Shown piece by piece: positions 53,961-64,000 of a stretch of DNA of 64,000 bases. The translations under genes and the position numbers were made by a program. How positions within the stretch are numbered: position 1 is the stretch's first letter; each line of letters opens with the position of its first letter. Below the pieces are notes generated by a model, which saw nothing but the letters and a program-made list of their open reading frames with translations, ran no database searches and was not told the origin of the DNA. The DNA is from Selaginella tamariscina (Eukaryota; Streptophyta; Lycopodiopsida; Selaginellales; Selaginellaceae). The stretch spans positions 62,001 through 126,000 of the forward strand of contig PUQB01000076.1 of NCBI GenBank assembly GCA_003024785.1, written 5' to 3'.

Positions 53961-54526
53961 CAGCTTGTGTTAGTGGCCCTCATGGTCGGAGAATATCCAC
54001 TTACATTGGTTCAGCGTTAGAAAATAGAGTCTCTTCCTCTTTTCAACAATTTGATAAATAAAAATTCAGATATATCCAAATAGTAGTGAGAACAATATCC
54101 CTAGAAAGATGTAGATTGCAATGTTTTACATGATTAAGATGGTCCTAAAGATGAAAACACATGATAAGTCTGAGAATCAACCATACTTCTAAAAGCATAA
54201 GTGTGTTTCCATGCATAGCTAGTGCACTTGTGTAACACGGTTGGGCATGGGGCATGACATAACATGTCAAAGACATAAAGATGTTTGGAAGGTTGTAGTT
54301 GAACTTTAGCCATGGCCAAGTAAAAGTACAATTGGCATAACCAAGAAGTGCTACAAATAAGAAAACCAATATCTAAATAGTGCATGTAAAAGGGCACTCA
54401 AAAAACCTATGATCCTTCGTCTAAATGATGCATTATTGACAAAAATGGACATGGGAAAGAAACTGACTGAGTCAAAGAACCTACTAATATATTGTATTGT
54501 AACAATAATCAAATAAAAATTGTATG
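53961..54526. other. Unassigned sequence
   Basis: No recognisable gene. Short minus-strand open frames at 54134-54569 lack domains; they may be eroded transposon sequence. Confidence 0.4.
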
Positions 54527-54680
54527 TTTGAGATGTTTTGTGACCACAAGTTAGTGTTTGAGAAGACAAGGATAAAAGCTCTTGGTGGATTTGTGCACAA
54601 TGAATAAACTTGTGGTGGCTAAAGCACTTAGGGATTGGCTTATGAGGGATTTGAAATTGGATGGTTCCTTAATCTTTAAA
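54527..54680 (+). pseudogene. PP2C exon 5 fragment
   Basis: Aligns with 22742-22910 of the PP2C gene in the same orientation: GACCACAAG..AGTGTTTGAGAAGACRAGGATARAAGCTCTTGGTGGATTTGTG is shared almost base for base. A short deletion follows (the segment encoding the DGYLNGQ region), then GTGGTGGCTARAGCACT. There are stops and no flanking exons. A copia-type LTR begins just after it. Confidence 0.85.
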
Positions 54681-54683
54681 ACA

Positions 54684-55500
54684 TGTTGGACATTAGCAAC
54701 CAAAAGTAAATAAAACATTCAAGATAAGCAAAGTAACAACTATGAAAAACAACATAAATATTTTGTTAACAAAAGTCTAACACCATTTAATTTTCTTATT
54801 TTCTTTGGTGTTCAATTGTGTTCTATGTTTCTCAAGATGGTATCAGAGCATAGGCTGTGAAAATCATGCTTGATTGAATTTCTCACAAGAGGTTGGTGAT
54901 TTATTAAAAATTAATCTAAGTTCACAAGTTAATTAATTGTGTGTGTAATTGACTTTGTTCTTTCTTCTTTTTTCTCAATTTCTCTCTACCTTTTCTCATT
55001 GAGGGTCTTTTGCTGATGGCAAAAGGTGACGAGAAGACAAGGATCATTGAGGTGCTTACTAGCAGCAACTCTTATGTGTGGTTCATCAAGGTCAAAAGTA
55101 TATTGTTTGAGAAAGGTTTTCAAGGTTTTGTGACGTAAGCAAAAAAGAAGCCTAGAGCTAAGATCATCACCATCAGTTCATAACTTAGAGACATCGATGA
55201 AGAGAGTCTTGCAACAATACAAATGGTGGAGAATTAGTTTTAAAGAGAGCAAAACAATTAAAAAGTGAAGAACAAGATGATGATTTACCTTAATAACAAT
55301 AACATTTTAAGAATGGACAAAGCCAAGACATTTGCAACCACATGCATATGGCAAACATCTGTAGAAGTTGTACAAAAAAGAGTGTTTCACACATCAAGCC
55401 ATATTGTATTGGATCATCTTTGACACCAAAGGAAGGGTAGAAACAACATACACCAACACCATCCAAATGGATGCAAAACAACTAGAAAGTCTTAGTAACA
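54684..55500 (+). mobile_element. Ty1/copia-type retroelement fragment
   Basis: A primer-binding site TGGTATCAGAGCATAGGC (54838-54855), complementary to the 3' end of initiator Met-tRNA, marks the start of an LTR-element interior. The sequence before it (about 54684-54834, TGTTGGACATTAG..CTCA) would be a short LTR. At 55015-55137 a 40-codon frame (MAKGDEKTRIIEVLTSSNSY, then FIKVKSILFEKGFQGF) looks like a copia gag N-terminus and ends at a stop. No pol or second LTR was found. Confidence 0.65.
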
Positions 55501-56420
55501 CTCCATGTCATGATGATATTGTAAGAGGACATGATAATGGTCACTAAAGTTAGCCAAATTTAGGTTTGGCTTCTTTATATAATATATAAGGGTGGATGTA
55601 ATCAAGGTTAAACATTCTTGTTCAATGCCAATTTAAAAGTTGAGCCTCTTGTCTTGGTCCGATCTTTGTAATCTAGCTTGTTTCTTATATTTTCGGCTTG
55701 TTCTTGATAATTTAAACTGGAATACTTCTCCATTCCTTAGTTTTGAGTTTTCAAGTTCCTCAACATGTTTTTTATTAATATTTCTTGTGTAATAGTTTCA
55801 GTAATTACAACTTGAAAATCAACAGTTGTGATAAAATATATACCAACAATCATCTTCAGCACGGGTTTTTAGAATCAAAAGTCAACCTACCAACCAAGTT
55901 TAATGGTTCAAGGTCACAATTTTGAGGGTTTCATGAATTACATTTAATTGGTTTTTTTTTATACCGTACCAATACCTTACGGCTATAGCACAAGTGGGTC
56001 TTGTAGGCACTTCTTATTGGTGCAGCTTTGAAGTGGTTTGCACCTTTACTTGAGAGGACTTATCACTCTTGAACTCATGGAATACGTTTTTTCAAACCTT
56101 TGAAGCTACCTTCAATGATCTTAACTATGATCACACAGCGGTAATTAAGCTTTGACGATTATAACGAGGTTTTTGTGCAACATTTAAATATGCTTCTCAC
56201 TTTCAATTACTTTCATGCAACATCAATGGGGATGATGTTGTCGTCCATGATTAGTTTAGGAAAGGTCTTTGTAACTATGTCAAGGATTTCCTATTCACTC
56301 TCGAGGACCCAAATTCTTTAAATAAAGCTATTACTCATGCAGTTCATTATGATAATTAAATTTTTAAGCAACATTAAAAGAAATGTTTCCAACAAGTATT
56401 TTGTATTTCAACTTTAATAA
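55500..56420 (+). mobile_element. Ty3/gypsy fragment: LTR remnant plus gag
   Basis: 55545-55700 matches 43236-43400 in inverted orientation (TTAGCCAA..TTTGGCTTC..TATAATATATAA), probably LTR sequence. 55880-56360 encodes, in broken frames, gag resembling that of the younger element: KFNGSRSQF, a LKWFAPLLER-type motif, and KDFLFTLEDPNSLNKAITHA. Pol is absent. Confidence 0.65.
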
Positions 56421-57159
56421 TATAACCATCATCTCACTAGATTAAGGATAACATTTTTAAAAATACAGCAATTTTGAGAGAATTCCCAATAGTGATATTA
56501 TAATTACTTATTACTAATTTCCACCAATAGTCTTGTTCTCTTGATCTTTATGTTTATTACACATGTATCTTGCTTTTCTTAATATTATATCATATTAAAA
56601 TTATGTGTAACATGTGTGTTTTATTTTATAAAGTATAACGATGATGTATATAAATGGTATACATCTCTAATTTTAATTAATGTATTAAGAATTTTAAGTA
56701 AAAATTCCTAAAAATTCCTAATGTAATGAGAATTCTCAATTTAAAAAATCCTCATATTGGAGAAATTATTAAAAGAAAAGTATTAATATGGACAATCTAG
56801 AAAAAATTTAATAGCAAAAATTCTAAACTTTAATTAAAAATCCTATCAATTTAATTAATTAGTTATAATTAACTCTAATAATTTAATAATTGGACCTAAT
56901 TAGTCTAATTAATCAAATTTAAGCTGTCATCTTTTCCTTTATGACTTTTTGATTTTGTTACTTAATTTTCTAGATATGTGCATATTACCTTTCTTTTAAT
57001 ATTTCTCCAATGGAGGATTTTAAATTATCCCAAGCATTATGTAAAAAACATGGTTTTGAGATTATATTTTGTTATTAAATTAAACATAGATGAATTTGAT
57101 ATGTAGATTTGAAGTGTGTGTGTATGAACATTTCTTCTTACTATTATTTATTTATGTTA
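56421..57159. other. AT-rich sequence
   Basis: Very AT-rich, with no recognisable feature. Confidence 0.45.
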
Positions 57160-58020
57160 TACACGCCGAGATCTTTATTAAGAAAAATTTCTCATATATA
57201 TATTCAAAAAAAATTTAAATGATATTTTTACCCTCAACATAACTACTTTATTACACAGTTCAAAATTAATACATTAAAGTCAAACCACAATTAATTTTAA
57301 TTTTAACATTAACATTTAAGGCTTTAACCATTATAATTATTGAAATAAAATAATTATAAACAATAAAGCTATGTTAAAAAGTACATGTAATATTTTTAAC
57401 AAATTTGTTTATTCTTCTGGAATTTCAAATGAAATTAATGATATTACTTAAATATATATTTAGTCTATAGAAATTATAATGAAATATTACGAAAAAAAAT
57501 ACATATCTATAATCAATTTATATGGAATGGAAAAAAATAAATAAGAAAATTTTAGTAATGAGTTAAATATTAATAATAGAATTATATAAATATATTTTAA
57601 AAGTATATTATTTTGAAGTGCACAAAGTTTAAAATTGAAATCTTTAAGATAATAATGTAATTTTAACTCTTCAAAAGAATACTTATAAATATAAGAAATG
57701 TCAGGGTCATTTTCTCTAAATAAAAATAAAATTTGAATAAAAATTTATATTAATACTGTTGGAAATATTATATGAAAATTTTAATATAGTTTTATTTTAT
57801 TTTTAATTTCTTTTTTATTTATAATGGTTAAAATTTTAAATGTTAATGTTAAAATTAATCTTATTTATAGTTTGACTTGTTATATGTTAATTTAATAGTT
57901 TCTAAAATGTGTTGAAGTTTTATAAGGGTATTTATTTATGTAAATATATAATTTATTTGAAAGTAAAACTGTAATTTTTAAAATTTTAAGGATATATGAG
58001 AAATTTCAGTATATAAATAG
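57160..58020. repeat. AT-rich foldback-like repeat, copy B
   Basis: Two arms, about 57180-57480 and 57700-58010, are inverted relative to each other; TAATGGTTAAA..TTAAATGTTAATGTTAAAATTAA is present in both orientations. The whole region also aligns, inverted, with 25850-26770. There is no coding capacity. Long imperfect inverted arms with a short central spacer resemble foldback or MITE-type elements. Confidence 0.5.
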
Positions 58021-58312
58021 TTTTCCGTAGCATTTAATACAGATAAAAAGAATATATACAGTGCTTCACATATATATACTCAAATGTACAGTAAGAAAAT
58101 TAATGACAAAACTATAAAATCCTCTTATTAATTGTGACAAAGAAACTTACACAGTTTGGAAAAGTAATTATTTGTTATAAAACAAAATATTCTTCTTTAG
58201 TTTATTAAAAGTGGCAATAAAATAAACCAAATATATATCATATAGAAGTATAACATTCTACGGATAATAAAGTTAATAATATTATTATTAGCTTTTATTG
58301 ATGATATTTCCT

Positions 58313-58844
58313 TCAACCATAGATTGTTGGGAACAAGATGGCGAGGACAAGGTAAAGCACAGCAATGAGGAACGCAGTGAGGATTCTATACGCCCCAGTA
58401 GTGATATAAAGGAGCTTCATTAACTCGTCGATCACCTGCTGGAGGCAGTACGAGAGACCCTTTGGAACAGTTGGGGTTGAACCGAAGCTTGCGAACAAAA
58501 ATTCATCTAAAAGTGCTATGACACCCCTAAGGACATCCACGGCTTTAAGGCCTTGTTGTGTGCCCAGGCCTGCAAAATCAATCACAGGGTTTAAGAAGCT
58601 TGCCGCCTGCGGATATGTCTTGTTGCATCCGATCAGCTGTTTCTGGATGATGGTGTATTCGGCAGTAACATTGGGCTTCAACACTGCAATAGTAACCATT
58701 CGCTTGTAAATTTGATATTAGTAATCAATTATCAAAACTTTAAACATATTAAGTGAAGAGATTACCTACTGCTGAGCAAGATGGAACCAAAGTAGCAATA
58801 AACAGCACCAAAGACATGAGAGCAATTGAATTAAGAGAAGCCAT
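58313..58844 (-). CDS. Small secreted or GPI-anchored-like protein of unknown family
   Basis: Two exons (58766-58844 and 58313-58683) give 149 residues. The exon 1 product is a signal peptide (MASLNSIALMSLVLFIATLV, then PSCSA). The mature part begins LKPNVTAEYTII and has two N-glycosylation sequons (NVT, NKT), two Cys (IGCNKTYPQ; SYCLQQ) and a helical middle (DVLRGVIALLDEFLFASFG). The C-terminus is strongly hydrophobic (FLIAVLYLVLAILFPTIYG), a signal-peptide-plus-hydrophobic-tail layout like GPI-anchored proteins, though a membrane anchor is equally possible. I do not recognise the family. A dead inverted copy lies at 23988-24501. Confidence 0.75.
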
Positions 58845-59435
58845 GTGTGAGCTAATGTATGTACAGTACGTGTATATATATAGAGAGAGATCATAAAGTC
58901 AACAAGGTCATTATATATATTGGTTACCAGAAAGATAAAAGATTACTCTATGTTTTTTCATATCACACATCTACCCACTGAATATTTGAAAGAAAAAAAT
59001 GCCCAGCTTTAGGGTTACAGACGAATATTCCCCTTAGGGTTTGTGTTATAAATGAATATCCCTAGAATAATGCCCTTTAGGATTTAGGTTTAAAAACTTG
59101 AATATTCTACAAGACGTGGTATAAACGTACATACTATAACTGTTTTTTAAGCATAAGGATTAACTGGAGTAAATTTTATGCTAAATAAGTGATTGTGAAA
59201 TTAAAGATTCTCAATTAGTAGAAGTGTCTGTTAGTATAGTTAATACGGTTTCTTAAGTTGAACTTATAATCAAATACATATACATCTCGATATTACGTGG
59301 GTATACATAAACATGACTGCAATCGGATATCTAGGGCAAAATGCCTTTTTATACATGACAAACTTTGTTTACCGGCCGTTGGATCGTGACTTACATATAT
59401 AAAGGATTATTTTGTATTAATAAATCATATCTTCC
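58845..59435. other. Divergent intergenic region
   Basis: The segment to about 59140 matches 23640-23987 in inverted orientation, including CCCTAA-type repeats and GGTCATTATATATATTGGT. The rest is the upstream region of the next gene on the plus strand. Confidence 0.6.
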
Positions 59436-59883
59436 ATGGCGGTGCGTAGAAAGCCAAGCAGGAGTGACGAGGCGCTGAATCCGGACGAGCAAGATCAGAT
59501 CACGGCTGCTGTGCGGGATCACTTTGAGGCATCCGCCCCGAAGCGATTTCCAAAGCCTCCTCGGAGCGAGCCCGGTCACTCGTGGCATGTCAAACAGGAG
59601 CACATGCTTCCCCCCGAACAAGAGCGCCTCCGTCAACTCCTGTCGGAATCCCAGGTGGGTTAGATTCGATTAATTCCCCTTCTAATTGTCATGCTGTTAG
59701 GGCAGTATATAGCATATTGAGAATTGTCCTTATTATCACATTTAGCTTCACGAGGAATGTATATACATACGTATTTATTGCAGCGTCTGCCAATTGAAGG
59801 GGGTATTGTGAACAGCGACGAGTATCCTGAAAACGAGTATTACAAAGGACTGAACTCTGTTGTCACTAATGGTCAACACTATA

Positions 59884-59922
<39 letters not shown>

Positions 59923-60223
59923 AGTTCTCATTTGATTACTTTCAGACTGGTTCTGGTTTCATAGCAATGGAAAACCATGTAAATGGCATGCTCTTGGACT
60001 TGGATAGCAAGATTAACACTCACGACAAGCCGTGTTACAAGAGTAACCCCGCAACTAACGACTGGGAACCAACTCCAGAAATGGTAATTGTGTGTGCGTG
60101 TGCGTGTGCGCATGCGCATGTGCGCGCGTGTGTGTGTGTGTGAGAGAGAGTGCTTACCTTAGACTGTGTTCTCAGGTGTTCCCGAAGTCCCTAAACCTTC
60201 CCGAAGTGATCCTTGAAGAATGA
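59436..60223 (+). CDS. MEE59: MEE59-like small protein
   Basis: Four exons, all in phase 0 (59436-59654, 59784-59885, 59946-60083, 60176-60223), give 168 residues. The start MAVRRKPSRSDEALNPDEQD, with a downstream PKRFPKPPRSEP stretch, resembles plant MATERNAL EFFECT EMBRYO ARREST 59 proteins (SRSDEVLD..DEQ, KRPTKPNRSEP), which are small, acidic and of unknown biochemical role. No signal peptide, membrane segment or catalytic motif was seen. The family call rests on the N-terminal half; the C-terminal half (YYKGLNSV..MENHVNGMLLDLDS) is unassigned. It is convergent with GUN4, whose stop lies 181 bp away. Confidence 0.7.
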
Positions 60224-60403
60224 ATATCTGGTACTTTAAACATAGCATAACGTGCTTATTACTTCTTTTCTTACTCGAGTAATCTCTATTTACATTGCTT
60301 TGATTATTATTATTTGTTACGAGCAAGTAAGTTAACTCTAATTGTAAAATATATAATCACATCTTGTAGCCACACAACCAAGTGGATAACAGGAACGTAC
60401 ATG

Positions 60404-61102
60404 TCACATGAACGACGAACCATTTGAATTACCAGACAGGCCTTCGTTCGTCTCGATCTCGTCGAGCGCCGGATGCAGTAGAATCTGCTCGAGCAGCTGC
60501 GTACCGCGCAGACAGTTGGTGAGGGGCAGATGTCCATCCGGCGTCGGGTTTGTGGCATCCCACATGAACTCGATGGGAAACTTTCTGTAGACGTCGTTCT
60601 TGTCGTCGAGGGGCCTTGTCCATCCCACCTTCCTGAAGAAGGACGTCCAGTTGCCGTTTACACTCTTCCAGATCCTCCTCTGTGTACTGTATCCAAACTT
60701 GTTATTGCTATACGTCCTCCAGAGACTGTCCAGTGTCCGTATGTCCCTTGATTCGATGAACTTCGCCTCGGAGAAGTACACCCACTTCCGCTTAGCCGCT
60801 GCCTCACCGGCTAACACACACAGCAGCCTCCGCGTCTCCTCGTCGGCTGCCTCCCATTCACCTGCTTGCAATCTCTGCTTGAGAGCCTCATAAAACACCT
60901 CCTCGGAGCTGTCGAGGGAGAGCTCCCGGTCTACCGCGGTAGCCCGGAGAACATGCGTCGCGTTGAACGCATAACTGGCCTTGAGAGGAAATGTCTGAGC
61001 GGATGTGTATTGGATATGCTGCCTGGTGAACAAGGGAGCTGCAATATTGTGTAGATTGCTTACATCTACACATGCATTTCTTGGATCCAACAATGTATGC
61101 AT
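60404..61102 (-). CDS. GUN4: GUN4 tetrapyrrole-binding protein
   Basis: GUN4 binds protoporphyrin and Mg-protoporphyrin in the plastid, stimulates Mg-chelatase and takes part in plastid-to-nucleus signalling. The gene is intronless and encodes 232 residues. An N-terminal stretch of about 65 residues without acidic bias fits a transit peptide. The GUN4 core is clear: ADEETRRLLCVLAGEAAAKR, VYFSEAKFI, IRTLDSLWRTYSNNKFGYS, QRRIWKSV, FFRKVGWT and GHLPLTNCLRGTQLLEQIL. The C-terminal tail is shorter than in Arabidopsis. The upstream neighbour in the same orientation, FBPase II, ends 170 bp away. Confidence 0.93.
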   Translation of the reverse strand: MHTLLDPRNACVDVSNLHNIAAPLFTRQHIQYTSAQTFPLKASYAFNATHVLRATAVDRELSLDSSEEVFYEALKQRLQAGEWEAADEETRRLLCVLAGEAAAKRKWVYFSEAKFIESRDIRTLDSLWRTYSNNKFGYSTQRRIWKSVNGNWTSFFRKVGWTRPLDDKNDVYRKFPIEFMWDATNPTPDGHLPLTNCLRGTQLLEQILLHPALDEIETNEGLSGNSNGSSFM

Positions 61103-61272
61103 TGGTTATTGAAGAGAAACCCAACAAGAAAGAGAGATAAGGGGACCAATGAGAGGTCCGATTTTGTTTACGGTGGGTGGTTTTGCATGGATGGATAGAC
61201 GGTGTTTGTGGCATACAAGATGCCAGCTTGGACATGAACCTTTTACATAATCTCTATACAGTTTTAACATAA

Positions 61273-62266
61273 TTATATTTCATAACCTGGATTAACAACT
61301 TGTTGCACATCTTTATAGCTCTCCAGTTCAGCGATGTCTTCTCTGCTTCCCAAAAACAGAGGCAATCTCTGATGAAGCTCAACAGGTTGAATATCAAGTA
61401 TTCTACGTTTACCATCGGACGCCTTACCCCCAGCTTGTTCTATCAGATAACTCAATGGATTACCTTCATGGAAACAGTTTTAATTACTCTCAACACATAT
61501 AATGCACACACATACATTACCTTCGTAGACAACCCTGAGATGACTACGTGGATTCATGGCAATGCCACCGTACATAATCGTTCTATGAACATCAGCTACT
61601 AAGGAGCATATGTACCTTGCAGAATATTTCTTTGGATATTCACCTTTTCCAGTTCTTATGTTGTCAATGTACTTCTGTAATCCCTTTGGCCAATCGTAGT
61701 ACCTTGCATCATTCACAGAATATATCTGTCCTGCATATAACAAGCATTGTGCGTATTGAAATGCATGTTCTTATAGCAGATGCCGGGAAAGGGCATCTGC
61801 CCTCTCTCTCTCTCTCTCTCCTTACATATGCTTACCTCGTTCAGGAACAGTGATATTGGGCTTGATAAGTGTAAACTCCCCATAAGAGTTGTCCAACATA
61901 AACATCTGTGTTCCTAAACCCACAGTTAAACACAAGATAGTCGCGGAAGAATACAAAGCATATCCGGAGGCAACGAGCTTAGCACCACGCTGAAGTACAT
62001 TGAGCTGCGATTTCTCAGCTACACTCAAGCTATCGGCTTCTTCCATACGCCTGTATATCCCAAATATCGTCCCTGTTGGTATTGATGCGTCTATGTTTCG
62101 CGAGCCATCCAAGGGATCGAATACTGCCACGTACGGTGCTTTGTCGTTGAACCACACTGGTAAGTCCTCTTCCTCTGATGCAACTGCTGCAACTTTCTTA
62201 CAGCTCGCTAGTGATTTCTTCAGCAGTTCGTTCTGTGTAACACCTCTCTATAAATATGTGCGTGCA

Positions 62267-62310
<44 letters not shown>

Positions 62311-62664
62311 TCTTTCACCGCAACTACTGTGGAAGAAGAATAAAACAGTGATAAACTTCATTTCGTAGTCTTTAGCATCATAATCGTGCATGTGCGTGTC
62401 TGAGAATATATGTATGTAGATAGAACTCATGTTGTGTGTGTGAGTGTGTGTGCATGCACGCGTGCGTGTTATGTACGTCATAACATACCAAAGCATACGA
62501 TGTTATGATGGCCCTCTCTCTCTCTCTCACACACACACAGTTATACATTCGTAACACCATCATAACATACCAGAACATATGATGTTATGGTCTCTCTCTC
62601 ACACACACACACTTATACATTCGTAACACCATCGTAACATACCAGATCATACGAATATGATGGT

Positions 62665-62696
<32 letters not shown>

Positions 62697-63318
62697 GCAC
62701 TTATAAGCCAACAAGCCAACATGGGATTTCATTAACCATGCAAGCTAAGTAGGACGCATATCAAATATCATGTACATATATCGATGTACAACTTGTTTAT
62801 GCATATGAATGGACAAGTTTATACACATACATATACATGTCGATGGAAGATATTTATTTTAATATTTATATAAATATTTGTAATATACTAACCGAGATAA
62901 GGTCCAAAGGTTTAGGAGCATCTCTAGTGGACAAAACAGGAGCCGAATGCGAGGAAGAAGACACGGTGGCAGACACCATGGCTGAGGGTGATGCCAGGAG
63001 CGATGCAATTTGCTTACAAGCAGATTGTAGATGTAAAATCACAATTTGTAGATCCTCATTCACATTACTGGAGCTCAGATATGCCATCAAACTGTCGCCA
63101 ATTTCGTGATTCCTTGCTTTGGTAGATGAATTCTCCATGGTTGCTGAGGAAGACAGTGCGAAACCTGTTCGTACCTGTGTGAAATCTTTTCGTAATTGTG
63201 TGAAACCTGTGCGTAACCGGGATTTGGAAAATAGTGCTTGCACTTGTGTTGAGATTTTACTAGCGTACCTTGGATGGTACGGTCCAGCAGCTACGTACAT
63301 AGACCCACCCATCCGCAT
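61273..63318 (-). CDS. cpFBPII: Chloroplast fructose-1,6-bisphosphatase II
   Basis: Hydrolyses fructose-1,6-bisphosphate to fructose-6-phosphate in the plastid. Four exons (62893-63318, 61836-62232, 61521-61730, 61273-61463) are all in phase, giving 407 residues. The start is probably Met 63318, with in-frame Mets nearby, and the first 60 residues resemble a transit peptide. The metal/substrate motif [20 protein letters not shown] is intact, as are [20 protein letters not shown] and the C-terminal [19 protein letters not shown] and RLPLFLGS. The segment between GTIFGIY and ASGYALYSS has no cysteines, so the thioredoxin-sensitive loop of the classical chloroplast enzyme is absent. That marks the redox-insensitive second isoform. 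Confidence 0.94.
62485..62700. repeat. Tandem repeat with (CT)n(CA)n in FBPase intron 1
   Basis: Three units of about 75 bp. Each has a CATAACATACCA..CATACGATGTTATG-like segment, then (CT)n(CA)n, then TTATACATTCGTAACACCAT. A (GT)n(GA)n tract lies nearby at 62266-62310. Confidence 0.85.
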
Positions 63319-63479
63319 TTCTTCATTACAGCCCTGAATTTAATGGGACATTTAAGAATATTTCTATATGCGTATATTTATTTTAAATCAATGGTCCAGA
63401 TTTAATCTAAAATAATCGGAAAAAATAACAAAATATCTGGGAAAAAATAATATACTTAATAAAATCATATATAAACTGT

Positions 63480-64000
63480 TTTATTAAACAATTTTGGGAG
63501 GATCAAATTGAATGTTATGTCGAACCTCATAACTTAGAGTCTTACTTATAGCAACACTCAATATGGTCTTTTCCACTAAACAAGTAAATTGTTGGCCAAA
63601 TCATAAATAGTAAATTTAGAAAAACGAACCAAGACCAACTCATCCACTTTATACTTTGTAGGTGGATGATGATGAAAGTTGTTTCACTTGTATGTGGTCT
63701 AAGTTTTTATTAAGCCTCCGCTCAAACTAATGAAAGAATGCTCGTTAAATACCAATTCTAAGACTTAGCATAAGTAGCTCATGACAAGCACAAAGGTAGA
63801 CTTAACTATGTCGGTAACACTGGATCATGACCATATAAGACCTTATATGGTGAAGCATTAATGGAACTATATACTCCAGTGACATACACAACTTTGGCCA
63901 ATAAAAAGATTTGTGCATATTCTTAATCACACGACAATGTCTTATGTACTTGCCTAAAACAAAAGAGTCATGATGAGTATGGAGGAAGCATGTAATAAAG
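63480..64000 (-). mobile_element. Ty3/gypsy integrase remnant, cut by the window edge
   Basis: Read on the minus strand, 63990-63560 encodes, with stops, a gypsy integrase-like end (SSINASPYKVLYGHDPVLP) and a downstream KVDELVLVRF stretch typical of the region after the catalytic core. Truncated at 64000. Confidence 0.55.

Overview
The window is nuclear DNA from a land plant, probably an angiosperm. Many-exon genes with GT-AG introns carry plant housekeeping and plastid proteins: symplekin, AMP deaminase, TFIIH p44, GUN4 and a chloroplast fructose-1,6-bisphosphatase. Two miR156/157 hairpins and AAACCCTAA-type telobox motifs at gene starts point the same way. Introns and intergenic DNA are AT-rich and full of (GT)n, (GA)n and (TA)n tracts. 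I cannot name the species.

Layout. 1-7.5 kb holds a decayed matrix-metalloproteinase copy and an old Ty3/gypsy element with short LTRs. 7.6-15.1 kb is a 31-exon symplekin gene (minus strand). 15.2-19.2 kb is AT-rich and empty; a second matrixin pseudogene lies at 19.2-20.0 kb. 21.1-23.4 kb is an intact six-exon PP2C gene. 23.6-26.8 kb carries a dead copy of a small secreted-protein gene and its flanks, interrupted by a TA-flanked transposon. 27.5-27.9 kb is a glycine-rich secreted protein, 28.1-33.7 kb AMP deaminase (19 exons, minus), 34.1-35.1 kb two MIR156/157 hairpins, and 36.0-38.7 kb TFIIH p44 (minus).

39.7-56.4 kb is a transposon block: a PIF/Harbinger-like element with terminal inverted repeats, an old minus-strand gypsy element, a younger gypsy element nested beside it (two LTRs and a 5-bp target-site duplication), a minisatellite, a PP2C gene fragment, and copia and gypsy remnants. 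57.2-59.1 kb is the inverted partner of 23.6-26.8 kb and carries the intact copy of the small secreted-protein gene. 59.4-63.3 kb is a compact cluster: an MEE59-like gene, GUN4 and chloroplast FBPase II. The right edge cuts a gypsy integrase remnant.

How the genes relate. There are no operons. ESP4 (mRNA 3' end processing), p44 (transcription and DNA repair) and AMP deaminase (purine salvage) are unlinked housekeeping functions. GUN4 (chlorophyll synthesis) and FBPase II (plastid sugar metabolism) are both plastid proteins. The MIR156 pair would regulate SPL transcription factors, and none is present here. AMP deaminase, p44 and symplekin contain single-base frame breaks in otherwise conserved exons, nearly all deletions in short homopolymers, while PP2C, GUN4, FBPase II and the MEE59-like gene are clean. 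This looks like residual assembly error or localised decay and should temper any protein prediction from those three loci.
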